The notes under the pieces were generated by a model, which saw only the letters and a list, made by a program, of their open reading frames with translations, was not told the DNA's origin and did no database searches. From positions 1-64,000 of the forward strand of contig CALVMB010000003.1 in NCBI GenBank assembly GCA_944341895.1: a stretch of 64,000 bases of DNA, given 5' to 3'. Positions 25,593-34,007 of this stretch are shown in pieces (position 1 is the first letter of the stretch; each line of letters begins with the position of its first letter). This DNA comes from an uncultured Clostridia bacterium (GTDB lineage Bacteria > Bacillota > Clostridia > Christensenellales > Borkfalkiaceae). A program made the translations under genes and the position numbers.

Positions 25593-26447
25593 ATGGACAT
25601 CAGCATGGAAGAGATCGCCGCGCGCTACAATTTTGCCGCCATCGGCGAACAGAATCCCAAGATCAAACAACTCAAAGGCATTATTTCCAACACCAAACCC
25701 AACCCGCACAAACTGTTCGCGGCGGAAGGGATCTGGATCTTAGGGCTGTGCGAACGGTTCGGCACGCCCATCGACAGCGTGTTTTTCTGCCCCGAACACA
25801 TTCGCACGCCCGAAGCGCGCGCCCTGGCGGAAAAACTTGCCGCACGGGCGCAGGACCGCTTTCTCGTCTCGGCAAAGACATACGAAAAGATCTCCGAACG
25901 CGGTCAGCCGGACGGCCTGCTCGCGCTCGCCAAACTGCCCGCGCACGACCTTGCCGCCTTCCGTCCCGCCGACGACGCAGTACTGCTCGTTCTGGACGGC
26001 ATCGAAATCCCCGGAAACGTCGGCACCATGCTCCGCATGGCGGACGGCGCGGGCGTGGACGCGGTGCTGTTTTGCAACCGCAAGGCACGGCTCACCCACC
26101 CCAAACTCATCAAGGGGAGCCAGGGCGCCGTGCTTTCCGTCCCCTTTTTCGAATTTGAATCGGTGGCGGAATGCCGCGCGTGGCTGGAACAAAACGGCGT
26201 GACCGTGTACCTCGCCGACACCCGCGCCGAGCGATACTACTTTGACGAGCCGTTCGGGCACAAGACGGCGCTCGTCATGGGCAGCGAGCGCTACGGCATC
26301 TCGCGCGAATGGTACGACGGCAGTTATGAGATGATCGCCATTCCCATGGAAGGCAGTTGCGATTCGCTGAACGTGGGCGTCGCGGCGACGGTGCTCGCCT
26401 ACGAGGCGGTAAAAAAGAACAAATTCTGCAAGCGTTTCGGAAAATGA
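25593..26447 (+). CDS. TrmH/SpoU-family RNA 2'-O-methyltransferase
   Basis: A 284-residue SPOUT methyltransferase. An N-terminal RNA-binding substrate domain (NPKIKQLKGIISNTKPN, KLFAAEGIWILGLCERFG) precedes the knotted catalytic domain. Motif 1 is LDGIEIPGNVGTMLRMADGAG, motif 2 ALVMGSERYGIS and motif 3 IPMEGSCDSLNVGVAATVLAYE, where the trefoil knot binds S-adenosylmethionine. Such enzymes methylate rRNA or tRNA ribose; the exact site is not predictable. No Shine-Dalgarno precedes the ATG, and the promoter position indicates a leaderless mRNA. A second in-frame ATG four codons later also lacks one. Confidence 0.92.
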   Translation: MDISMEEIAARYNFAAIGEQNPKIKQLKGIISNTKPNPHKLFAAEGIWILGLCERFGTPIDSVFFCPEHIRTPEARALAEKLAARAQDRFLVSAKTYEKISERGQPDGLLALAKLPAHDLAAFRPADDAVLLVLDGIEIPGNVGTMLRMADGAGVDAVLFCNRKARLTHPKLIKGSQGAVLSVPFFEFESVAECRAWLEQNGVTVYLADTRAERYYFDEPFGHKTALVMGSERYGISREWYDGSYEMIAIPMEGSCDSLNVGVAATVLAYEAVKKNKFCKRFGK

Positions 26448-26490
26448 ACAAACAAAACGGCGCCTCCCTTCGCAAACGAAGGGAGGCGCC
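26445..26490 (-). terminator. Rho-independent terminator of the spoVA genes
   Basis: A 14-bp stem (26459-26472 with 26477-26490, loop CAAA) is followed on the minus strand by GTTTTGTTTGTT. It also lies 12 bases after the convergent TrmH-family stop and may serve both. Confidence 0.85.
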
Positions 26491-26556
26491 GCGCACGATG
26501 CGCGCCCGCTTTCTTCGGAAAACGGGCGGCTTCGCTTCGGACGGGCGGTTTGCCCG

Positions 26557-26937
26557 TCAATTTTTTTTGCTCTTCGGGCGGAAGATGAGCGCGAACAGAA
26601 AGGCGAACAGCACCGCCGCGGTAACGCCCGCGCTCGCCGCGGCGAGCGTGCCCGTCAGTGCGCCGAACAGGCCGCGCTCGGCGCCGTGAATGGCGCCCTG
26701 CGACAGAAGATAGCCGAATCCCGAAATGGGCACGGTGGCACCCGCCCCCGCGAAGTCCACCACATAGCCGTATAGCCCCAGCGCGCCCAGCACCACCCCG
26801 CCGAGCATGAAAAACACGAGGATCTTGCCCGCAGTCAGTTTCGTGAAATTGATGACGATCTGCGCGACGGCGCAGATGGCGCCGCCCACGGCGAACGCCT
26901 TTGCAAACTGCAACAGGATATCCAGATATTCGTTCAC
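26557..26937 (-). CDS. spoVAE: Stage V sporulation protein AE (SpoVAE/SpoVAEb)
   Basis: A 126-residue membrane protein with about four helices, containing the family pattern FAVGGAICAVAQIVINFTKLTAGKILV and the loop VPISGFGYLLSQGAIHGAE. SpoVA proteins form the channel that loads dipicolinic acid into the forespore and releases it at germination. The gene overlaps spoVAD by 4 bases (ATGA) and ends at a strong terminator. Usually spoVAC lies before spoVAD; it is missing here. Confidence 0.94.
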   Translation of the reverse strand: MNEYLDILLQFAKAFAVGGAICAVAQIVINFTKLTAGKILVFFMLGGVVLGALGLYGYVVDFAGAGATVPISGFGYLLSQGAIHGAERGLFGALTGTLAAASAGVTAAVLFAFLFALIFRPKSKKN

Positions 26938-27941
26938 AGCGCATCCCCCTCGACGGCGACGGCATGCGCGATGCAGGGAATGGTCTCCCCCTGCCCCGAC
27001 GTGACGGTGGAAAGCAGGGCGCCCGTGGCGACGAACAACACCTTGCGCAAGGAGCCGCCCCTCCGCAATTTATCATAGATATAGGAATTGAACACGACCG
27101 CGCTGCACCCCGCACCGCTTCCGCCCTGGAATTCGTCTTCGACGACGCGATAGACGATCTCGCCGCAGTCCACATGGTTGGCGAAGATATCCACCCCCTT
27201 TTCCCAGACGAGGTCCTTGCACAGGCGGCTGCCCAGCGCGCCCAGATCGCCCGTGAGAATGAGGTCATAATCGGACGGTTCCCTGCCCGTATCGCGCAGG
27301 TGCGAGAGGATGGTATCCGCCGCGGCTGGCGCCATGGCGGCGCCCATGTTGTTTACGTCCGAAACACCGTAATCGACCACCCGCCCCACGGTGGCGCAGG
27401 TGAGTGCGGGCCCCTCGCCGATGCGGGAGATCACGGCGCTTCCTGCGCCCGTGACCGTCCACTGCGACTGCGGCGGGCGGGTGGTACCCAGTTCGAGCGG
27501 GTAGCGGTATTGCCGTTCGGCGGACGAAAAATGACTGCCCGTCGCCGCCACCGCCGTCTTGGCGTACCCGCCGTCGACGAGCATGCCCGCGAGCAGGAGC
27601 CCCTCGCTCATGGTCGAACAGGCGCTGTAGATGCCCAGAAAGGGCAGGCCCGTTTCGCGGGCGGCGAAACTTGCCGAAACGATCTGGTTGAGCAGGTCGC
27701 CCGACACGATGACATCGATCTCCTCGCGCGATTTTCCCGCCTTTTCGACGGAACGGCGCAGCGCCGCGAGCAGCATCTTGCGTTCGGCGCGCTCGAACGT
27801 GCTTTCGCCGAACATGTCGTCGCCGAGCGGAAAATCGACGTATTCCCCCACCACGCCCGCGCATTCTTTGGGGCCTGCGACCGTGGCGGTCGCCACGATC
27901 TTCGGCCGATTCGGAAAAAATACGGTGTTTCCCTGCTGCAT
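26934..27941 (-). CDS. spoVAD: Stage V sporulation protein AD (SpoVAD)
   Basis: A 335-residue protein with a thiolase-like fold that binds dipicolinic acid on the forespore membrane. Characteristic segments are VATATVAGPKECAGV near the N terminus, IYSACSTMSEGLLLAGMLVDGG, HFSSAERQYRYPLELGTTRPP and DYDLILTGDLGALG. The chosen start (MQQGNTVFF, 27941) has GGAGG 8 bases upstream and gives the usual length; an ATG at 27959 has a weaker site. The gene stands directly before spoVAE. It shows that the organism is, or descends from, a spore former. Confidence 0.95.
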   Translation of the reverse strand: MQQGNTVFFPNRPKIVATATVAGPKECAGVVGEYVDFPLGDDMFGESTFERAERKMLLAALRRSVEKAGKSREEIDVIVSGDLLNQIVSASFAARETGLPFLGIYSACSTMSEGLLLAGMLVDGGYAKTAVAATGSHFSSAERQYRYPLELGTTRPPQSQWTVTGAGSAVISRIGEGPALTCATVGRVVDYGVSDVNNMGAAMAPAAADTILSHLRDTGREPSDYDLILTGDLGALGSRLCKDLVWEKGVDIFANHVDCGEIVYRVVEDEFQGGSGAGCSAVVFNSYIYDKLRRGGSLRKVLFVATGALLSTVTSGQGETIPCIAHAVAVEGDAL

Positions 27942-27998
27942 ATGCCCTGCCTCCGCCATGCAGTTTGCCACATCCGCCGCCCGTTTATGCAAAAGAGT

Positions 27999-28033
27999 CC
28001 GCGCGGACGGCGCGCATTGCGCCGTCCGCGCGG
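27999..28033 (-). terminator. Hairpin upstream of spoVAD
   Basis: A 15-bp GC stem (27999-28013 with 28019-28033), followed on the minus strand by ACTCTTTTGC. It probably ends transcripts from the decayed sugar ABC operon before spoVAD. Confidence 0.65.
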
Positions 28034-28101
28034 AAAAGCCCCGCCTTTTAGAACAAAGTTCCGAAAGACGGGGCAGGCCTGCAAACATATAACTGCAAAC
28101 A

Positions 28102-28284
28102 TCATTTCCGATAGCAAACGGTCATAATGAGATTCAGTGTCCCGCTGCAGTCGTGGCGGACCGAACGCACGCCTTCCCGCTCACGCGCGTTCCCGCGGAC
28201 GGGATGCAGGGTGCGGCGTCTGTCCATCGTAAAAGCCTTTGCCGCGCAGTCATATTCCGCGAGCAGGCAGCCTTCCGCACTGAT
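28102..28284 (-). pseudogene. C-terminal remnant of a carbohydrate enzyme, possibly a GH32 glycosidase
   Basis: An open stretch of about 60 codons out of frame with, and directly after, the truncated permease. The conceptual peptide (LLAEYDCAAKAFTMDRRR, then GVRSVRHDCSGTLNL) resembles the C-terminal beta-sandwich of GH32 fructosidases, where Y-D and LDRS elements precede the VDRSSVE motif; that motif is absent. It has no start codon. I read it as the tail of a gene whose body was lost in the same deletion that removed the end of the permease. The family assignment is weak. Confidence 0.35.
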
Positions 28285-29035
28285 GCGAATAGCGCTCGAT
28301 GAACGTGGAAAGCCCCGCCGCGAGCGTGCGCGTTTCCGGGCGGTTGGTGACCATGAGAGGCCACATGAAGTCGTTCCAGTTGCCCTGGAAAGAGAACAGG
28401 GCAAGCGTCACGAGCGCTGGGAGACAGAGCGGCAGAACGATGTTCAGATAGATGCGGAATTTGCCCGCGCCGTCGATGCGCGCCGCGTCGTCGTACTCCT
28501 TCGGCACGTCCATCATGAACTGCCGCAGCATGAATACGCCGAACACACCCGAAAGACCCGGCAGGACCATGGAAAACATGTTGTCGATCAGTCCCAGCCG
28601 ATAGACGATGAAATAGTTCGGGATCATGTTGATCACGCCCGGGACCATCATGGACGACATGCAGATCCAGAACAGGACCTCCCGCCCGCGGAAACGCAAG
28701 CGCGAAAAGCCGAATGCCGCGAGCGACGTGACGAACAGATAGAGCAGGACGTAGGTGACGCTGATCTTGACGCTGTTGAAGAACCAGCGCAGGATGGGCG
28801 TATACGGATTGCCGAATACGTCGACGTAATTTTGCACCGTCCAGCGCCGCGGGAAAAAGGAGGTGATGGTGAGAAAGACGTCTTCTTCCACCTTGAACGA
28901 AGTGGAGAGCCCCCACAGCATGAGCAGGAAAAACAGGACCAGCACCGCCGCCAGCACAAAATACTGCACCGCCGCAACGAGCGTTCGTTTGCGCAGAAGC
29001 CGCCCGCGGCGCGCGGAGGAAATTGCCGTTTTCAT
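28250..29035 (-). pseudogene. Carbohydrate ABC transporter permease (MalG family), truncated at the C terminus
   Basis: The 261-codon frame starts at 29035, overlapping the upstream permease by 4 bases. It runs normally through the MalG fold: N-terminal helix (VAAVQYFVLAAVLVLFFLL), the FVTSLAAFGFSRLRFRG segment and the EAA loop (EYDDAARIDGAGKFRIYLNI). After LAAGLSTFIERYSH it shifts into unrelated sequence (QCGRLPARGI) and stops. The last membrane helix expected after that point is missing. A deletion appears to have joined it to the tail of another gene. The protein is probably non-functional. Confidence 0.8.
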
Positions 29036-29625
29036 GCTGTCTTTTCCCCCTTTGTCTGCAAACGATAGGATGTGACGGTGAATGCGACCATGATGAGCGC
29101 GAGCAGCAGCGACATGGCGCACGCCCTGCCGAACTTGCTTCCGCCGAACGCCGTGTTGTAGATCTGCATCATGGCGACCGTCGTCGAAGAATCCGGCCCG
29201 CCCGCCGTTAGGATCTCGGGCTGGCCGAACACGTTGAACGAAGAGAGCGTCGTCATCATCAGCACATAGATGAAAAATTTGCCGGCGCGCACGCATTTGT
29301 GGATGAGCAGTGCGACCAAAAACGGGACGACGATCAGAAGCGGGGTCTGCACCGCCACAAAGAGCAGCGTATGGAGGACGGACTGCCAGAACTCCGAGGC
29401 GATCTGCCCCGTGCCGAGCGCGCCGAACAGCAGGCGGAAGTTCTGCAGACCGATCCATTCGATGGGGTTTGCCCCGTCCCACTGGCAGAACGCCAGCACC
29501 AGGCACAGCACGAGCGGGACGAGCGCAAACGCAATAAAGAACACGAGGTACGGCGCGACGAACAGGAACGAGGTGCATTCGTCCCAGAATTTCGACAGGC
29601 GCTTCTTTTCCGTACAGGGTTGCAT
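29032..29625 (-). pseudogene. Carbohydrate ABC transporter permease (MalF family) with internal deletion
   Basis: A 197-codon frame, against about 290-300 for the family. The beginning is normal (FVAPYLVFFIAFALVPLVL) and so is the LLFVAVQTPLLIVVPFLVALLI helix. Then AGKFF runs directly into IYVLMMTTLSSFNVFGQPE, which belongs near the C terminus. The intervening roughly 95 residues, with two or more helices and the EAA loop that contacts the ATPase, are gone without loss of frame. The TAGGPDSSTTVAMMQ and terminal helix are intact. It has good spacing to both neighbours. A non-functional remnant is likely. Confidence 0.8.
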
Positions 29626-29638
29626 AGTCCCCCACCTC

Positions 29639-30295
29639 TCAATATTCGTTGTCGATGATCCAGTTGGAAAAACTCTTTACGGCGCGTTCGAGCGCGTCTG
29701 CCGCCGTGTATTTCCCGGAGATCGCGTTGGAGACCGCGACGCCCATGTAATTATAGCCTTCGTAGAAATATTTGTAATCGGTCTGCCCGAGATCGGCAAG
29801 CAGTGCCGTTTCGGTGAAGGGCTGCAGCGCTTCGATCTGCTGATATTCCTCGCTCTCCAGCGTGGGAAGATATGCGGGGACCTGCCCTGCGTGTGCCCAT
29901 TCCGGCGAATGCTTCTGCAGATATTGCACGAACGTATAGCACGCCTCTTTTACCTTGTCACTCGTCACGGTGTTTTTCATGAGCGTGAGTTGATGCGAGC
30001 CGGCAAAAGACACGCCGTTTTCCCCCGTTGCGCCGGGCATGGGCGCGACGCCGATATCGGAATTCTCCCCGTTTTGGATGAGATCGAAGGTGTTCAGCAG
30101 CCACGGTCCGTCGAAATAAAACACGGAACGTTCCGCCATGAACAGCGTGTAATCGCCGCCCGCGCCCACGTTTTCGGGCGAAACTTTTTGCGTGTACACG
30201 AGATCGGTGAGGAATTGCAGCGATTCAACGCCCAGCGCGGCGCAAGGGAGCAACAGCACCGCCGCGAGACACAATCCCAGAATCTTTTTCAGCAT
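29639..30295 (-). pseudogene. Carbohydrate ABC transporter binding protein with internal deletion
   Basis: A 218-codon frame, about half of a normal family-1 sugar-binding protein. A signal peptide (MLKKILGLCLAAVLLLPCAA) with a good GGAGG site is joined directly to VESLQFLTDLVYTQKVSP, which belongs past the middle of the fold. The C-terminal lobe (FYFDGPWLLNTFD, MPGATGENGVSFAGSH) looks intact. Some 200 residues, probably including the lipobox cysteine and most of the N-terminal lobe, are missing in frame. First gene of the operon. Likely non-functional, or a relic. Confidence 0.78.
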
Positions 30296-30347
30296 ACGAT
30301 TTCCTCCTTGATTGCGAACAAATCGCTTTCTTTTCCTTTCCGATGCT

Positions 30348-30377
30348 ATCATAACACGCCGAAATGTTCGAAATCAA
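30348..30377 (-). promoter_or_regulatory. Promoter of the decayed sugar ABC operon
   Basis: Minus-strand -10 TATGAT (30348-30353) and -35 TTGATT (30372-30377), 18-base spacer. An imperfect inverted repeat (CGAAATGTTC at about 30361 and GAACATTTTTCG at about 30390) surrounds the -35 box and could be an operator. Confidence 0.5.
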
Positions 30378-30564
30378 TACTCATTCGGTGAACATTTTTC
30401 GCTTTTTGGTTTTCATTTTTGCGAACCAAACAAGAAAAATCCGACCGAATCGCCGTTTTATCGGGCAACTTGCCGCGCTTTTTTTCAGTGAATCAAAAAC
30501 CAAAAAGACGGCGGATACAAAGAAAGCGCATCAAAAAAGCACGCGGGGTTCTACCTGCGTGCGG

Positions 30565-30601
30565 ACAAGAAAACAGCGGATGCAGGGAGCCCTGCATCCG
30601 C
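30565..30601 (-). terminator. Rho-independent terminator of galE
   Basis: An 11-12-bp stem (30576-30587 with 30590-30601, arm GCGGATGCAGG) is followed on the minus strand by TGTTTTCTTG, 7 bases after the galE stop. Confidence 0.85.
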
Positions 30602-30607
30602 TTGCAA

Positions 30608-31624
30608 TCATGCGTTGTATCCGTTCGGATTTTTGTGCTGCCAGTTCCACTGGTCGCGGCACATCTCGTCGATGCCGAATTCCGCTTTCCAGCCCAGTTC
30701 TTTGAACGCCTTGGAAGAATCGGCATAGCACTCGGCGATGTCGCCGGGACGGCGGGGGCAGATCTCGTACGGAAGTTTTTTGCCGCACGCCTTTTCAAAG
30801 CCGCGGATCATGTCCAGCACGCTGTACCCGACGCCCGTGCCGAGGTTATAGATATGTACGCCCGGCTGTTTGCAGCCTTCGATGGCGGCGATGTGGCCGC
30901 GCGCGAGGTCGACGACGTGGATGTAGTCGCGCACGCCCGTGCCGTCCTTGGTGGGATAGTCGTCGCCGAAGACGTTGATCTTTTTCAGTTTCCCGCTCGC
31001 CACCTGCGCCACGTACGGCATCAGGTTGTTGGGGATGCCCTTGGGGTCCTCGCCGATGTCGCCGCTCTTGTGCGCGCCGACGGGGTTGAAATAGCGCAGC
31101 AGGATGACGTTCCAGGAATTGTCGCTCTTGTACAGGTCGGTCAGGATGCCTTCCTGGTAATATTTCGAAGACCCGTAGGGGTTGGTCGTCCCGCCCGTGC
31201 GGCAATCCTCGGTCAGCGGCAGGCGTTCGGGAGTGCCGTACACCGTCGCGGACGAGGAAAAGACGATCTTTTTCACGCCGTGCGCGCGCATGCTTTCCAG
31301 AAGCACCAGCGTTCCGCCGATGTTGTTGTCGTAATATTCGAGAGGCATACGGCAACTTTCGCCCACCGCTTTGAGGCCCGCGAAGTGGATGACGCTGTCG
31401 ATCTCGTTCTCTTCAAACAATTTATCCAGCGCGGCGCGGTCGCGGATGTCGGCGCGGCAGAACCCGAAATCCTTGCCCGTAATCTTGCGCACGCGGGCGA
31501 GCGCTTCCTCGCAGGAATTGCTGAGGTTATCCACGACCACCGCTTCATAGCCGCGGTCGAGCAGTTCCACCAGGGTGTGCGAGCCGATGAACCCGGCACC
31601 GCCCGTCAAAAGGATCTTTTTCAT
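30608..31624 (-). CDS. galE: UDP-glucose 4-epimerase
   Basis: A 338-residue short-chain-dehydrogenase-type epimerase that interconverts UDP-glucose and UDP-galactose with bound NAD. The N-terminal dinucleotide motif is [15 protein letters not shown]. The catalytic Ser is in [15 protein letters not shown] and the Tyr-Lys pair in [12 protein letters not shown]. The motif [18 protein letters not shown] is typical of bacterial GalE. It starts one base after the galT stop, so the two form a Leloir-pathway operon. Galactokinase is not in the window. Confidence 0.97.
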   Translation of the reverse strand: MKKILLTGGAGFIGSHTLVELLDRGYEAVVVDNLSNSCEEALARVRKITGKDFGFCRADIRDRAALDKLFEENEIDSVIHFAGLKAVGESCRMPLEYYDNNIGGTLVLLESMRAHGVKKIVFSSSATVYGTPERLPLTEDCRTGGTTNPYGSSKYYQEGILTDLYKSDNSWNVILLRYFNPVGAHKSGDIGEDPKGIPNNLMPYVAQVASGKLKKINVFGDDYPTKDGTGVRDYIHVVDLARGHIAAIEGCKQPGVHIYNLGTGVGYSVLDMIRGFEKACGKKLPYEICPRRPGDIAECYADSSKAFKELGWKAEFGIDEMCRDQWNWQHKNPNGYNA

Positions 31625-31625
31625 A

Positions 31626-33164
31626 TTATTTCACCTCCCGCAAGCCGAGCGCCTGCAAAAACTGCGCAAAGCCGGCGCGGCCGTTTTCGTCGTGTTTGAA
31701 TACCGCGGTGTTGCCGAGAATGCCCGCGCACACCTTGCCGACATAGTCGCGGACACGCGCACGGGCGCTGTCGCGATCGGGCGAAAGCCCCTCTTTGACC
31801 AACGACTCGACCATCGCCGCATGGACGTGCAGGTCATGTTCGGGCTGTGCGAGCGCGGCGGCATCGTACGGGACCTGCCCGCAGAGGATCTCCTCGATGC
31901 CCGCCAACTGGCGTTTGAGGCGGGGCGGCAGGATGAACAGGCCCATGGCTTCGATCAGCCCGATGCCCTCGCTCTTGATGTGCAGGTACTCGGGATGCAC
32001 ATGGAAGATGCCTTCGGGATAGCGCTCGTCCGTGCGATTGTTGCGCAGGATGAGCCACATCGTGTATTCGTCGCCGTCCTTGCGGCAGACGGGAGAGACC
32101 GCATTGTGCGGCGTATCGCCCGTAAACGGCAGGATCTCGCAGGCGGGGCAGGAAAACTGCTTCCAGCCCTCGATGACGGCGGACGCGAACGCGGCGACCT
32201 TTTTGCGGTCCTTGCCGCGACAGCGGATGACGCTGTTGTACCAATCGAGCACGCCGACTTCCAGTCCTTCGGCAAGTTTGCCCTCGGCACGGAAGGCGAG
32301 CGCCGCGCCCTGCATGGGCATGCGGTGTTTGCCGCCCTGGAAATGTTCGTGGTTGAGGATGGACCCGCCGACGATGGGAAGCGACGCATTGCTGCCGATA
32401 AAGTAGTTGGGAAGGATGTCGACGAAGTCGAGCAGTTTGTCGGGCGTGGTCGCATCCACATGCATGGGGATATGCCGCTCGTTCACGGCGATGCAGTGCT
32501 CGTCGTAATAGGCATAGGGCGAATACTGCATGAACCACGCTTCCCCGCCCAGCGTCATGCCGACGGTGCGCAGGTTGCGGCGGGGCGGATGGGTCGCCGT
32601 GCCCTCGAAGCCCTCGTTCTCCTTGCAGAGCATGCAGGCGGGATATCCCGTGTTCTTGGGGGCTTTGAGAAGTTTTGCGATGTCCTTGTTGCTCTTTTCG
32701 GGCTTGGACAGGTTGACGGTGATCTCCAGCCTGCCGCTCCCCTCGCCGTATTCCCAGCGCAGGTTGCGGGCGATCGCCGTTTTTTGTATGTATCCGTTTT
32801 TGACGCAAAGGTCGTAGAAATAGGCGCACGCCGCTTCGCCGCCCTGCGCCAATTTTTCGTAAAAGGTGCGGTGCACCTGCGAAGGCAGGGGCGTCAGCAT
32901 GCCGAACACATCCGCGCAGAACCGTTCGGCGCCCTCCTCATCCGTCATGCCGCGCTCGATCGCGAACGCTTTGAGTTCTTCCGCAAGCGCGTCCGGCACG
33001 TCTGCCTGCACTTCCGCGGAACAATCCGCAGGCTCGGCGGCGGGCGCCGCCTCGCCGCACAGCGAGAGCAATACGTTGCGCGTGTACGCCTCGTCGCGCG
33101 GCTCCAGTGCCAGATGCGCCTTGGCATACGCGAACAGTTTTTCGCTCAGTACCTTTCCGTCCAT
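31626..33164 (-). CDS. galT: UDP-glucose-hexose-1-phosphate uridylyltransferase (family 2)
   Basis: A 512-residue GalT of the Bacillota-type family 2, which exchanges UMP between UDP-glucose and galactose-1-phosphate. Recognisable segments are [20 protein letters not shown], the nucleotidyl-transfer histidine region [19 protein letters not shown], and [20 protein letters not shown]. The N-terminal 100 residues contain an Ala/Glu-rich stretch of low conservation. The start at 33164 has GGAGGG upstream. It precedes galE by one base and has its own promoter. Confidence 0.96.
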   Translation of the reverse strand: MDGKVLSEKLFAYAKAHLALEPRDEAYTRNVLLSLCGEAAPAAEPADCSAEVQADVPDALAEELKAFAIERGMTDEEGAERFCADVFGMLTPLPSQVHRTFYEKLAQGGEAACAYFYDLCVKNGYIQKTAIARNLRWEYGEGSGRLEITVNLSKPEKSNKDIAKLLKAPKNTGYPACMLCKENEGFEGTATHPPRRNLRTVGMTLGGEAWFMQYSPYAYYDEHCIAVNERHIPMHVDATTPDKLLDFVDILPNYFIGSNASLPIVGGSILNHEHFQGGKHRMPMQGAALAFRAEGKLAEGLEVGVLDWYNSVIRCRGKDRKKVAAFASAVIEGWKQFSCPACEILPFTGDTPHNAVSPVCRKDGDEYTMWLILRNNRTDERYPEGIFHVHPEYLHIKSEGIGLIEAMGLFILPPRLKRQLAGIEEILCGQVPYDAAALAQPEHDLHVHAAMVESLVKEGLSPDRDSARARVRDYVGKVCAGILGNTAVFKHDENGRAGFAQFLQALGLREVK

Positions 33165-33211
33165 TCTTTCCCCTCCCTCGCGGAAACGTCCGCCTCCGCG
33201 CGATTGTCTGC

Positions 33212-33240
33212 ATTGTACAACACGCCCCGCAAAAAGTCAA
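33212..33240 (-). promoter_or_regulatory. Promoter of galT-galE
   Basis: Minus-strand -10 TACAAT (33212-33217) and -35 TTGACT (33235-33240), 17-base spacer; about 45 bases upstream of the galT start. Confidence 0.8.
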
Positions 33241-33288
33241 GCGACGGGCGACCGCCCCGACGGGCGGGGCGGTGAACGTTCATATTTT

Positions 33289-33990
33289 TCATTTTCTGGT
33301 AAAAAGGATGCGGTGGCAGCTGTCGCATTCGATAAACGAACCGCCCGAGAGTTTGGAAAGGTCCGCGATGGACAGTTCCATGCCGCACTGCGGGCATCGG
33401 TTGCCGCTCACCTCACACACGACGGGATACACCTTTTCCTTGCGCTTGGCGCGGTAGCGTTCCAGCGTGGCGGCGGGAACTTTGGCGCCCAGCGCGTTCA
33501 TCTCCTTTTCGATCTCGGCGATCCTCGGCGCAAACGAGCCCTTGACCGCGGCGTATTTTTCTTTATACTCCTTGTACTGGCGCTGCATGGCGATGGTCTG
33601 CTTTTTCGCCGCCTGGTATTCCGCCGCCGTGCTTTCAATGGCGGAGGCGAGTTTGCCGATCTCCGCTTTCAGCCCGCGCAGGCTGTCGGCGATCTGCGTG
33701 GCGCTCTTTTTATAGAAAGACACGTCGCCGCCCTGCTCGTCCACCATTTCGTCCAGATTCTCGTAGTCGCGGATGGTATCGGCGATCTCGGCATATTTCT
33801 TTTGCAGGCGCTCGAAGTTCGCGCGCAATTCCACCGCCCTGCCTTCCAGGGCGTCCAGTTTTTCGGGCGCTTTTTCCATGAATTTGCGCGCCGCCATGTA
33901 TTTTTTGCGCTCTTCGGTGCCCGCGATCTCCTGCTCCACGGCGCGCAGTTTTCCGTCCGCCGCCTGATAAGCCAACAATTCGTCAATCAT
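33289..33990 (-). CDS. Coiled-coil protein with C-terminal C4 zinc ribbon (DUF164 type)
   Basis: A 233-residue protein. The first 170 residues are a long antiparallel coiled coil. The end is a zinc ribbon with CPQCG and CDSCHR cysteine pairs. The architecture matches the C4-type zinc ribbon (DUF164) family, which commonly sits next to nif3-like genes and has a proposed but unproven nucleic-acid-binding or tethering role. The start MIDELL (33990) has GGAGG 7 bases upstream; an ATG six bases earlier is too close to that site. It is the last gene of the dgt-dnaG-rpoD-trmK-nif3 series. Confidence 0.9.
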   Translation of the reverse strand: MIDELLAYQAADGKLRAVEQEIAGTEERKKYMAARKFMEKAPEKLDALEGRAVELRANFERLQKKYAEIADTIRDYENLDEMVDEQGGDVSFYKKSATQIADSLRGLKAEIGKLASAIESTAAEYQAAKKQTIAMQRQYKEYKEKYAAVKGSFAPRIAEIEKEMNALGAKVPAATLERYRAKRKEKVYPVVCEVSGNRCPQCGMELSIADLSKLSGGSFIECDSCHRILFTRK

Positions 33991-34007
33991 TTCCATACCT
34001 CCGTTTT

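Larger units (their letters stand above)
30296..30607. other. AT-rich intergenic region between the sugar ABC operon and galE
   Basis: A stretch of just over 310 bases, clearly richer in A+T than its surroundings. It holds the ABC operon promoter, a possible operator and the galE terminator. Between 30400 and 30560 I see poly-A and poly-T patches but no gene; short frames across it have no ribosome-binding site. Confidence 0.6.

Noticed and set aside
28134..28916. Alternative minus-strand frame beside the MalG permease
   Set aside because: It is a shifted reading of the permease; only the short tail around 28102-28284 shows possible protein character.
30364..30705. Plus-strand frame in the AT-rich gap before galE
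   Set aside because: No ribosome-binding site, runs into the galE 3' end, and its sequence has no similarity I recognise.
31575..33275. A long plus-strand frame opposite galT
   Set aside because: The minus-strand frame is a clear family-2 GalT with promoter and ribosome-binding site; the plus frame has neither.
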